A stretch of 28,042 nucleotides of DNA from CAZKWG01 sp964615375 (GTDB lineage: Bacteria > Myxococcota_A > UBA796 > CAZKWG01): positions 1-28,042 of the forward strand of contig CAZTOW010000082.1 in NCBI GenBank assembly GCA_964615375.1, in the 5' to 3' direction. The number at the start of each line of letters is the position of its first letter. The first letter of the stretch is position 1. The translations under genes were made by a program, and so were the position numbers. The notes beneath the pieces were generated by a model. It was not told where the DNA came from. It saw nothing but the letters and a program-made list of their open reading frames with translations, and did not search any database. This document shows positions 8,985 through 16,705 of this stretch, in pieces.

Positions 8985-9724
8985 GCAGCGCGGCGCCTGG
9001 GCCTCATCGGCGGATGAACCTCTTGAATGAGCCGGAAGCGCTCGCTCGCGAGTCGCGCTGTCTCGACATGCTCAGGCAGGCTGAGATCCAAGGGAGCCTC
9101 GGTCAGCCGAAGCAGCCAGCCGTCGTCCCCTGGCAGCCGTCGCGCGTCGCCGAGCCACCGCTCGTCGCCGGCGCGATGGGGGAAGTCCAGCAGCGCGCAG
9201 CTCGGATCCGACCAGGAGTTCAGCCACCCCAGCCGTTGCGGGACCAGGCGCGCGCGGAGATCGACGGGGTAGGCCGTGGACATCGCGTCGGTAAACGGGC
9301 CGACGACGCCATGCCATGCGCCGAGGGCAGCGTGGAGCTCGACCAGGAGGGCGTCTGGATCAGCGACGCCGTAGGGGTCTTGGACGAGCATGGCGACGTC
9401 CAGGGCCAGCATCTCGCGGGCTCCGCTCTCCGAGATCGGCGCTATGTAGTCCTCCCGTCCGCAGAAGGAGATCAGCACGCCCCAGTCCGGGTCCGTCGTG
9501 AAGCTCGCTGTCCGCTCCTTCCAGCGGTCTTCGAAGATCGCCTGCTCGATGACCCGCGCGCGGTCTACGTCGGCGATGAAGGGCACGGCCGGCGTTCGTT
9601 GGTGCGCCAGCCTCGCGGCGACGTGTCGCTCGACCACGCCCAGGGCCTCGATCAGCCTGCGATCCTGCGTCGCCGGTGGAGGCGCCCGCAGGTACAGCTC
9701 GTCCGCCCACCGAACGGAGCTCAC
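8975..9724 (-). CDS. Probable immunity protein for the upstream toxin (DUF5953/Imm52-like)
   Basis: 249 aa starting at GTG 9724, whose GTGA overlaps the stop of the toxin gene, the coupling expected of a toxin-immunity pair. The longer open frame upstream lies inside the toxin gene. The C-terminal part (GDDGWLLRLTEAPLDLSLPEHVETARLASERF, cited here in two halves: GDDGWLLRLTEAPLDL and PEHVETARLASERF) resembles what I remember of DUF5953, a myxobacterial family placed among polymorphic-toxin immunity proteins; this assignment is from memory. No signal peptide or membrane segment is seen, so it should act in the cytoplasm and bind the toxin nuclease. Composition is like its neighbours. Confidence 0.65.
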   Translation of the reverse strand: MSSVRWADELYLRAPPPATQDRRLIEALGVVERHVAARLAHQRTPAVPFIADVDRARVIEQAIFEDRWKERTASFTTDPDWGVLISFCGREDYIAPISESGAREMLALDVAMLVQDPYGVADPDALLVELHAALGAWHGVVGPFTDAMSTAYPVDLRARLVPQRLGWLNSWSDPSCALLDFPHRAGDERWLGDARRLPGDDGWLLRLTEAPLDLSLPEHVETARLASERFRLIQEVHPPMRPRRRAAQS

Positions 9725-10854
9725 GGCTCCGATGTCGGTGTCGCGCCGGTCTCGTTCGAGTCGCGAAGGCAGTCGGGCCGATACACGACATCGAACCTGT
9801 CGCGCAGCGCCTCGTAGTGCGCCGGATCCGAGACCGAGACCTTGAACGAGTAGCCGCACTTGTTGGCGATCTGCTCTTCGTACTCCAGGGCAGGGAGCTG
9901 CCACTGCGTGACGAGCTGGATCCACTTCGCCGACTTGCCAGCGAAGTTGTCCGTCTTGACCTCCCACACGGAGTTGTCCGACCGCGTCCAGGCGTCGAAG
10001 TTCTTCTTCTGGCCTTCCTGGGTGGTCACCAGGAGATCCTTGCCAGGAATCTCATTTCCCGGGACGCTGTCCGCGCAGGCGTCGTGAATCTCTTCGCCGC
10101 CCCGGTGCTTCACCGCCTCCGCCTTACACTTGTTGTCGTCCTTCGGCAGCCCGTCGCTCACCGGCTCCAGCCCGCCCTCGGGCCCGGTATAGGGCACCTG
10201 GTCCAGCTCCGGCGGCGCCGTGTCCTTCGGCCAGAGGCCCACGATGATGGGCAGCAGCCGGCGTGCCCCGAAGGCTAGGACCCTGGACAGGAGTCCCTCC
10301 CCGGCCGCCGCTGGCAGGGCGGGCGGGATCGGAGAGACCGTCGTGGGCGGCGTCACCAGCGGCGGGAGCGTGAAGATCGGCGGCATCTCGCTGAGCTGAG
10401 GATCCAACGCGTAGCCGCCGTCGTCGGAGGCGCGCTCCCCGAGCTCGCTCGCCGCGTCGTCAAGCTCGCAGACCGGGGGATCCTCGACCTCAAGCAGCGG
10501 CTCCGTCTCACAGACCTCGTCGGCCGGCATCGCCTCTGCCTCGTCATCGGCGCAGATCGCGTCCTCCCACCAGGATATGCTCCCGGCGCTCTCGGCTGCG
10601 TCCTCCTCGGCCACCGCCGCCGCCCGCGCGGCGCGGATCTCCTCCAACGTCTGGATCCGAGGCGTGGTGGGCCCCTGCGCCAGCTCGTCCAGGCTGACCT
10701 GCCCCGCGTCGTTGCCCCACAGCGAGCTCTGCTGCACCAGCCGCACCCAGCGGTGCAACAGGTTGGTGCCCTCGTCCGGGGAGGTCTGCGCGGGCTGTGC
10801 CTCGCTTTGGGGGGGCTGCTCGGTCTGGTCGCTGGTCCGGCCCTGCGTAGACAT
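9721..10854 (-). CDS. Polymorphic toxin with C-terminal PD-(D/E)xK-like nuclease domain (DUF6310-like)
   Basis: 377 aa from ATG 10854, preceded by GGAGG at the right distance; an in-frame extension to 11010 lacks such a site. The N-terminal 60 % is acidic and Pro/Ala-rich with one hydrophobic amphipathic stretch (about 188-208: LLSRVLAFGARRLLPIIVGLW). The C-terminal domain (about 255-370) has Asp287, then Glu298-Val-Lys300 in the string FDAW...VWEVKTDN, the spacing of a restriction-endonuclease-fold active site, followed by a helix with QLVTQWQ. This tail resembles DUF6310, common in myxobacterial toxins. The DNA or RNA target is unknown. No signal peptide, PAAR, VgrG or Rhs segment is present, so the export route is not shown; contact-dependent outer-membrane exchange or type VI delivery are possible. 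Coupled to the immunity gene by GTGA. Confidence 0.7.
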   Translation of the reverse strand: MSTQGRTSDQTEQPPQSEAQPAQTSPDEGTNLLHRWVRLVQQSSLWGNDAGQVSLDELAQGPTTPRIQTLEEIRAARAAAVAEEDAAESAGSISWWEDAICADDEAEAMPADEVCETEPLLEVEDPPVCELDDAASELGERASDDGGYALDPQLSEMPPIFTLPPLVTPPTTVSPIPPALPAAAGEGLLSRVLAFGARRLLPIIVGLWPKDTAPPELDQVPYTGPEGGLEPVSDGLPKDDNKCKAEAVKHRGGEEIHDACADSVPGNEIPGKDLLVTTQEGQKKNFDAWTRSDNSVWEVKTDNFAGKSAKWIQLVTQWQLPALEYEEQIANKCGYSFKVSVSDPAHYEALRDRFDVVYRPDCLRDSNETGATPTSEP

Positions 10855-11159
10855 CGGATTCCTCCGGGAAAAAAGGACACCCAGATTCACCTTACGCCGG
10901 TCGAGCGCCTCCGCGAGCCCGCCACCCATGAATGCGTCGAGGACATCGACCACTACGACATCGACGGAGATCACTGGCGGCGCGTCTGGTGGCGATGCCG
11001 TGGCGCGCACTATACGCCTCCGGAGCAGCGCAGCCCTGATCCGTGGTAACCACGCGATTCAACCCTGGTATCGCGCGGTCCATGGAGGCTACCGATGGCG
11101 CAGCTTCAGGGCCCCACGTCGTCGGCCCTCGCTCCGGCGGCTCGTCAGCACCTGCCAAG
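10855..11159. other. Intergenic region upstream of the toxin gene
   Basis: About 305 nt without a supported gene. On the minus strand it contains the toxin ribosome site (GGAGG beside a T/A run at about 10861-10875) and a possible -10 element TATAGT (11014-11009) without a convincing -35. The toxin frame stays open through part of it but without a start site of equal quality. Confidence 0.4.
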
Positions 11160-11585
11160 CTAGGGTTGCAGCCCACAGGATTGAAGCTGCTTTCCTAGGA
11201 GAGGCTGGAGCTGAGTTTCGAGAAAGTACGTGATCGAGGCCACGTCGGAGTAGTTCTCGTAGGCGATTCGTTCGTTGCCGCGACGGATGACCTGCTCGGG
11301 CAACATCTCCGTGGCCTTGAGCGGGTGGCCCCCAGTCCCGGCCGAGGTGAGGTCGATGTGCTCCACGGGGACGACCACCTGGCACCTCCCGATGTCTACC
11401 GGCCAGGTGGTCGAGAGCCCGGATGCTTGTATCTCGGCCTTCAGAGCCATGCAGGGAGCGCACCAGTCGGCCCCGAACAGCACGAGGGCGGTATCGTCAG
11501 CGAAGATCACAGAGCGGCTCCGTCCTGCCATTTGATGGGAGTCGCTGATGCCCAGAAGCAGCGCGACCACGAGCATGTGTCTCAT
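11160..11585 (-). CDS. Exported thioredoxin-like protein of the RiPP cluster
   Basis: 141 aa. The N-terminus MRHMLVVALLLGISDS is a short signal or anchor sequence. Residues 36-50 hold the thioredoxin active site LFGADWCAPCM with Cys42 and Cys45 after the usual beta strand (TALVLFGA). The rest is short for a thioredoxin; the cis-Pro region is probably GGHPLKATEM. It starts one base after the stop of the radical SAM gene, with GGAGGAG overlapping that gene's 3' end, so the two are one transcription unit. The precursor peptide has two Cys (69 and 90) flanking its core, so this protein may form, reduce or isomerise that disulfide outside the cytoplasm; this role is inference. Confidence 0.8.
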   Translation of the reverse strand: MRHMLVVALLLGISDSHQMAGRSRSVIFADDTALVLFGADWCAPCMALKAEIQASGLSTTWPVDIGRCQVVVPVEHIDLTSAGTGGHPLKATEMLPEQVIRRGNERIAYENYSDVASITYFLETQLQPLLGKQLQSCGLQP

Positions 11586-11586
11586 G

Positions 11587-12720
11587 TCACTCCTCCACCC
11601 GGCTGATGTGAGCGCACAGTCGTGTCTCGATGTGCGCGAGAATCCTCTTCAGCGACTGGCAGTAGACGCTTGGATTGTCGTACCCACTTTGGGCAGACCA
11701 GCGATGCGGGAGGTACCCACCCCCGCATGCGATCTTGAATCGGCAATCTCGGCAGGGCTCCGGCAGGGTCAACGAGGCGTGGAAGATCTCCAGCCATGCA
11801 TCGTCCTCCCACACCGCATCGAGTGGATGTGTCGCGACGTTGAGCCTGCTCTCATTGGCCGCGTCCCCGCGAATGCGCAGAACGTCGAGCGGCTCGATAC
11901 CCCCATCGGTATTCACGGTAACGAAGGCGACAGGACCATAGCCCACACCCTCCGTCGAGGACTCCCTCCCGAGCAACCCTCGGATCATGTTGACGAACAT
12001 GCGAATGTCGACGCGGGGGGCGTAAGCATCCCACCACAAGTCGAAAGCTTCGACGTAGTAGTCGTCCACAGGGGGAGGCGCGGCGTCATGGTTCTCGTCA
12101 GGCAGCAGCAGATCGAAGGAGCTGGCTCCGAGCTCGTGGATCATGAACTCGATCACCGCGCGAGGTGAGGTACGCGGCTGCGCCACAGCTAGGAAGCCCG
12201 GATGGACGCCATGCTGACGGAGCAGGGTCACGGCGCGTATCACGCGCCGACCGGTCCCCCGTCCTCCGAAGTCAACCCGCTGAAGATCGTGGATCTCGGG
12301 AGGTCCGTCGATACTGACGGTAGGGCGAACGTCGAAGTGTCGAAACATCAGCGCCCACTCGTGGTCGATGAGCACACCGTTTGTGGTCACGGACACCCTG
12401 ATCTCTGCACCCAGCTTGTCGCCGAGGCGCCTCAGGTCTTCGCATAGATGCGCGAAGCGGGGTTTCGGGAAGAGCAGAGGCTCTCCGCCGTGAAGCAGCA
12501 CGCTGAACTCGTTGAGCGAATGAGCCTCGATGTGCTCGCGAATCCGGTGGACGACACCCGCCACGGCTTCTGGTGTGATGAGCTTCGGCTTCTGATAGAC
12601 GGCGGCGTCTCGAAACCAGTAGCAGTATCTGCACTTCAGATTGCATCGAGCCGCGAGCTTGAGGAGGATGTACTTGAAGGGCCAGCGCCTTGGTCTATCC
12701 AGCGCGGTAGATCCAGTCAT
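11587..12720 (-). CDS. Radical SAM/SPASM peptide maturase, probably cyclophane-forming (triceptide type)
   Basis: 377 aa from ATG 12720 (GAGG 6 nt upstream). The radical SAM cluster motif is CNLKCRYCYWF (Cys26, Cys30, Cys33), followed by HGGEPLL and SVTTNG, typical of the SPASM group that binds SAM and a 4Fe-4S cluster. The C-terminal SPASM region has Cys323, Cys326, Cys332 and Cys354 within CRDCRFKIACGGGYLPHR and DNPSVYC. The CGGGYLPHR...NPSVYC signature is what I associate with the FxsB/GrrM-like maturases that build three-residue cyclophanes between an aromatic ring and the beta-carbon of a residue two positions on. The gene sits between a candidate precursor and a thioredoxin-like gene on the same strand. 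The subfamily call is from memory plus the substrate motif; other C-C or thioether chemistry cannot be excluded. Confidence 0.85.
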   Translation of the reverse strand: MTGSTALDRPRRWPFKYILLKLAARCNLKCRYCYWFRDAAVYQKPKLITPEAVAGVVHRIREHIEAHSLNEFSVLLHGGEPLLFPKPRFAHLCEDLRRLGDKLGAEIRVSVTTNGVLIDHEWALMFRHFDVRPTVSIDGPPEIHDLQRVDFGGRGTGRRVIRAVTLLRQHGVHPGFLAVAQPRTSPRAVIEFMIHELGASSFDLLLPDENHDAAPPPVDDYYVEAFDLWWDAYAPRVDIRMFVNMIRGLLGRESSTEGVGYGPVAFVTVNTDGGIEPLDVLRIRGDAANESRLNVATHPLDAVWEDDAWLEIFHASLTLPEPCRDCRFKIACGGGYLPHRWSAQSGYDNPSVYCQSLKRILAHIETRLCAHISRVEE

Positions 12721-12745
12721 GGTTGGCCTCGATGTTGAGGTGTGG

Positions 12746-12779
12746 GAGCACCTCGCGGCGATCAGGCAGCGAGGTGCTC
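12746..12779 (-). promoter_or_regulatory. Hairpin between precursor and maturase genes
   Basis: A perfect 11-bp inverted repeat (12746-12756 with 12769-12779; arms GAGCACCTCGC and GCGAGGTGCTC) with a 12-nt loop, 11 nt after the precursor stop and 25 nt before the maturase start. No T-tract follows on the minus strand. In RiPP operons such hairpins stabilise the abundant precursor message or partly terminate transcription, giving excess precursor over enzyme. Confidence 0.65.
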
Positions 12780-12790
12780 AAGATCCCTTG

Positions 12791-13132
12791 CTAAGCCAGG
12801 AGACGAGCGACGAGGGTTGAGGCGGCGACGTCGAGGTCCACTGCGACCGCCTGGGCAACTCCGCAGTCTCCTTCCTTGGAGAACGACTTCGAGTAGTCGT
12901 TCGTCTTCTCGTGAGTCTTGCTATGGCACTTACTGTAGTCGTTCGCCACAGCCAGGGGGCTGTCTTCGTCGACCGCCATGGGAGACTCAGCCAGTACCCG
13001 CTGAAGGACAGGGTGCTCGGACAGGAGCTGGTCGGTCCGCACGGCCGCCAGGCTGGAGGTAGAGGTGAGCCCGAGGCTGAGCGCGAGAGCGCCCGCCGCA
13101 GGAAGGTGTGCGAGAGGGTTGTAGTTGGCCAT
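12791..13132 (-). CDS. Candidate RiPP precursor with five aromatic-X-Lys core motifs
   Basis: 113 aa from ATG 13132, with GGAGAG 5 nt upstream; a longer in-frame extension lacks a comparable site. The first 30 residues (PAAGALALSLGLTSTSSLAA) look like a signal or hydrophobic leader. Residues 31-62 are a leader-like helix (LLSEHPVLQRVLAES). The core has the triplets Tyr66-Ser-Lys68, His70-Ser-Lys72, His74-Glu-Lys76, Tyr80-Ser-Lys82 and Phe84-Ser-Lys86, with the near-repeat NDYSK at 64-68 and 78-82, and single Cys at 69 and 90. A C-terminal hydrophobic follower (VAQAVAVDLDVAASTLVARLLA, split: VAQAVAVDLD, VAASTLVARLLA) ends it. Aromatic-X-X3 triplets are the known substrate form of three-residue cyclophane maturases, and such an enzyme is the next gene. 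No transporter or dedicated protease gene is visible. Product identity is prediction. Confidence 0.75.
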   Translation of the reverse strand: MANYNPLAHLPAAGALALSLGLTSTSSLAAVRTDQLLSEHPVLQRVLAESPMAVDEDSPLAVANDYSKCHSKTHEKTNDYSKSFSKEGDCGVAQAVAVDLDVAASTLVARLLA

Positions 13133-13504
13133 CACGGCTCTCCGATTTGTTGAATGTCTGTCGGGACGCCCGGCGGCGCCGGACAATCCTTCCATCACCC
13201 GGTCGGGTTCTGCCCACCGCAATTTCCCCAGTCTTGGCTCCGAACACGACATAGTCGACGCTATGGGCCTACCGATACGTCGCGCAGGACGACGTCGACT
13301 TGAGAGGCCGCTGAGCAGACGACTTCATACGGCCACCCCACACCGGGGTACCACGCCATCAATGCAGCAAGACCTGCCGCCATACCCGTCAGACGAGGTC
13401 CGACGTGTGACGAAATTGTCTCCCCCGGACTCGGGAGCGACTTTCTTGGAAAGGTCTTCCACTTCGGAGCGCGTCAATGCTAGACTCGAAGCAGGAGGTA
13501 TCCC
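13133..13504. promoter_or_regulatory. Divergent control region between RiPP cluster and unrecognised gene
   Basis: 372 nt without a gene. For the plus-strand gene there is an extended -10 element, TGC followed by TAGACT (13478-13486), about 18 nt before the start codon, and a strong AGGAGG. For the precursor on the minus strand only the GGAGAG ribosome site is clear; no confident -35/-10. A GC-rich palindromic patch lies near 13168-13185. Confidence 0.45.
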
Positions 13505-14623
13505 ATGAGCCAGCGACCCTATCTGGAGGTGGTGAGTAAGGAGTCCACCGAGCAGACCTCACACAAGGGCAGCGATGCCCTGCGGTTCGCGATCCGGGCG
13601 GCCTGCACTGGAGTGGTTAGGGCGGCCCTGCGGTTGGGCGCCAGCGTCGATCTCCTCAAGGACGAATTCGAGGCAGCTGTCAAAGACGGCCTGCACGACG
13701 AGTTCGGAGACCTCGGTATCAGCGAACGACTGATGGCGGAGCGGCACAAGACCTACCCGAACAAGATTCGCCGAAACCGGGCTCACATGAACCCCGATCG
13801 CCTGAAGGAGCTCTATAGGCGTAACGTCGCTCGTGCTCTCCAGCAGTTCCCCGAGGAGCAGCGGACCTCAGCCGAGATTACCGCGTATCTCGAACGTCTG
13901 TACGAGATTCGGTTGGTCTGCTGGCTTCAGGAGTGGCGCAGCAGTGATCCGCATGGCTTCTCCCAGAGCTCCATCGCCCTCGAAGAGTTGATCCGACTCG
14001 AGACCAAGATCAAGGCCGACGAACACCTCAGTGTTCTCATGGCGAACGCGTCTCCTCTGCTCGACGCGCACCCCGGACCGCTCCGGCTTTCTTCGGACTA
14101 CCTGGTGTGGGATGCGCTCATGGACCTCAAGAAAAAGGGCAGGGTGGTCCAGATTCCAGGGGTCATGGGCTTCGACACCAAGTGGCGCCTTGCCGCCGGA
14201 ACGCTGAGCTGGGAAGACGATGGTGACCAAGACGTCCAGGTGTCCGCCGCCGCCGACAGGATCAGCGAGAGCGTGCTGACTTTTTCCAGGGTGCTGAAAA
14301 CGAAGTTGGAAGGCGACACTCCAGATGATCGGGCTGTTCGCATCAAGTGCGGAGTCCCTCAGTTCAAGACCAAGGAGGAGCGCCTCAAGTTTAATGCGGG
14401 CCTGAAGTCAGCCATTGATGACTTTGAAAAGCTCTACGGGGTTGATCCTATCAAGCGCGTGCTTGTGACCCTCACCATTCGCCACCTGATGGTGATGCTC
14501 GTCGCATGTGTGTTCGGCGTGGCGGGGGCACCACAGGCCGTGGCAAAGACGTACACTACCGATCAGCAGGTGCAGATGGATCCATCCGACGATGCACCCG
14601 GATTGACGGAGAGTGACGAGTAG
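13505..14623 (+). CDS. Unrecognised protein with N-terminal helical (HTH-like) region and C-terminal hydrophobic segment
   Basis: 372 aa, ATG 13505 preceded by AGGAGG and six bases. I do not recognise it with confidence. The N-terminal 100 residues (LRFAIRAACTGVVRAALRLG, then LLKDEFEAAVKDGL, then KIRRNRAHMNPDRLKELYRR) recall the helix-turn-helix arrangement of DUF6502-like proteins, which is a weak likeness. Residues about 110-310 are charged and helical. Near the end RHLMVMLVACVFGVAGAPQAVA could be a membrane segment or an internal signal-like stretch, followed by a short acidic tail, so the protein may be tail-anchored. GC looks lower than in the flanking nuclease genes. It is divergent from the RiPP cluster with 372 nt between, so a regulatory or resistance role is possible but unproven. 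Confidence 0.7.
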   Translation: MSQRPYLEVVSKESTEQTSHKGSDALRFAIRAACTGVVRAALRLGASVDLLKDEFEAAVKDGLHDEFGDLGISERLMAERHKTYPNKIRRNRAHMNPDRLKELYRRNVARALQQFPEEQRTSAEITAYLERLYEIRLVCWLQEWRSSDPHGFSQSSIALEELIRLETKIKADEHLSVLMANASPLLDAHPGPLRLSSDYLVWDALMDLKKKGRVVQIPGVMGFDTKWRLAAGTLSWEDDGDQDVQVSAAADRISESVLTFSRVLKTKLEGDTPDDRAVRIKCGVPQFKTKEERLKFNAGLKSAIDDFEKLYGVDPIKRVLVTLTIRHLMVMLVACVFGVAGAPQAVAKTYTTDQQVQMDPSDDAPGLTESDE

Positions 14624-14723
14624 TAGGGAAAGGAATGATAAGTGAACAATCACCAGCCCTTTCTCCTGGGGCGGCACCCGACCGTGCCCACGCTGCACCT
14701 GGTCCTCGCAGCCGAGTGATGCC

Positions 14724-14737
14724 GCCGCCGAGGCGGC
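14724..14737 (-). terminator. Small GC-rich stem at the 3' end of the fusion nuclease gene
   Basis: GCCGC (14724-14728) pairs with GCGGC (14733-14737) around a 4-nt loop, directly after the minus-strand stop codon and between convergent genes. It is short and lacks a T-run, so termination activity is uncertain. Confidence 0.25.
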
Positions 14738-16599
14738 CTACCCCGCCGCCTCGAACAGGCGCCGAGCCCGCTCCACAACGAAGGGCAGCGCCAGCACGTC
14801 GTCGGCGTTGTACTCCATGACCTGCTCGACGGGGAATGGCTCGCGCCGGTCGCGGTAGCGGGCGTACATCATGCCAACGAGCATCCCGTCCAGCCCCCTG
14901 TGCCTCCAGGCGTAGGACAGGTGGGTCGCGATCTCCTTGAGCCCGGTCCCCGCCACCGGGAGCGCCAGCGTCCGTCGCAGCCACAGGTTCGCGTCCAGCC
15001 AGCGCGCCGGGTCCAGCCAGCGGTACGCCGGTCTGCCCGCGTTCTGAACGGCCTTCTTGAGCGCGCCGAGGTCAAAGGAGCCCCAGCGCACGATCCGATG
15101 GTCGGCGTAGCGCGACAGGATCGCGTATAGGGCGTCGAGCTGATCGCCAAGCCGGCCCGGGTCGAGCTCGACAAGCTGACGCACCTCGGCCTCGTCGGGG
15201 AGGAGCAGGCCGATCAGCCAGGGGTCGTCCTGCCGGTCGTGCGAGGTCTCGACATCGAGGTACACCGCGCGCTCGGGGAATGCGAACGTGGGCGCGAGCC
15301 GGCGGGGCCGCTGGTCGAGCAGGGTCGCGGCGTGTCGCCCGGCGATCCGCCCGAAGGTCGGCCCGATGACGCGCCCGAGCTCCTGCTCTGTGGTCCGCGC
15401 GAGCTGCTCCAGGGACTCGATGCCGTGCTCCTGGAGCTTCCTGGCCCGATCCGGGCCGACCTCCCAGGCGCGGCGGATCTCGGTCGGAGAGGCCATCTGA
15501 CCGAGCTCGACCTCGACCCGATCGCCGTCGATCTCCAGCACTGCCCAGCGCAGCGGCGCGTCCAGGTGATCATGGCTCGCCACATTGACGACGCGGCAAT
15601 GACCGACCTCCTCCTGGCGCCCTCCCCACAGGTGGACGTGGCCGCAGACGACCACGCGCACGCGAGGATCCGTGAGGATCTCGCGCACCATCGAGGAGCC
15701 GATGTTCTCGGAGCCGAAGCGGATCGCCCCGTCGAGCACGCCCTGGGGTGGGGCGTGGGTGACCAGGACGCATGCGCGATCACCAGCCAGCGCGAGCTGG
15801 ACACGGAGCTGCTCGCGCGCCTGGGCTGGGTGTACAGGTTCGGACCCCGGCCCCCCTGATCGTCGCATGGAGCGCCCCCGAGCCCGAGCACTGCCCAGCC
15901 TTCGGAGAGGAGCAGGGGCCCGGCGTCGAGATCGCGGCAGGGGACCTGCGCGAGGATGGACCGACAGAGCGGGTGGCAGTCGTTGCCGATGACGCCCGCG
16001 AGCCCGAGCGGCGCAAGCCGGGCCAGCTCAGTCCAGCGCCCCTCTGGTTGATGTCCGAGCGGGTCGGGAAGCACGTAGACCGCCCACACCTCGCCCTCGT
16101 CCAGCACGACCTCGATCCGGCGTGCCTGGTGGTTGAAGCGCCGGAGCCGTCGCTCCTCGGGCAGCGCGCTCCACGGCGGGGCGGCCCTGGACATCATCCG
16201 GTCCAGCAGGCCGAGGTCGAGCAGCGCCTCCGTGACCTCGGCCACCGAGGTCGTGACCAGCCCGAGCGTGGCGCAAGGAAAGGCCACGGCGCGAAAGGAC
16301 CGCCCGAGCTGTACAAATCGCGCGCGCGCCATCGGAGAGCGGGCGTCCATCTGCGCGTCGAAGGGCAGCACGCGGGCCAGGCCATGAACCCCGAGCCGCG
16401 AGGACACGTCACCCGTGCTCGCGCCCACCTCGCTCAGGCAGCGCACTACAGCCTCCGCCACGGCGCGCTGGGGCACCTCGCCGAAGCGCCGCACGTCGTC
16501 GCCGCCGTACAGGATCAGATCCGGCCGGTGCTGCTCCACGACGCGAACGAGCATGGACATGGGCTGCGTGCGGACGTCGGAGATGGCCAGGATTCGCAC
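14738..16599 (-). CDS. Metallophosphoesterase-HhH-RNase H-like fusion, interrupted by a frameshift
   Basis: Two overlapping frames make one protein of about 620 aa if a single G is added to the G6 run (C6 at 15851-15856 on the plus strand). Start GTG 16599 with GGAG 5 nt before it. The N-terminal phosphoesterase has SDVR (Asp8), YGGDD (33-35), GNDCH (205-209), THAPP (His282) and CGHVH (319-323); about 140 unrecognised residues are inserted between the second and third motif, and the His of the first DxH motif is Arg. A helix-hairpin-helix region (about 379-429) follows, then an RNase_H_2/DEDD-type exonuclease domain (about 446-614) with YLDVET (Asp449, Glu451) and YNADD (600-601). This combination suggests nucleic-acid processing or repair. 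As written, the first frame runs on in nonsense to 15214. The break could be a sequencing error in a homopolymer, a mutation, or slippage. Confidence 0.75.
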
Positions 16600-16705
16600 G
16601 ATGACTCCGAGCGGGACGGACTGAACTTAATCGAGCCCGCGTGGTCCTGTGCGCTTGCAGGGCGCGAGGCCGTGCCATACCCCCGAGCGAGGAGCCAGCG
16701 CCCCC

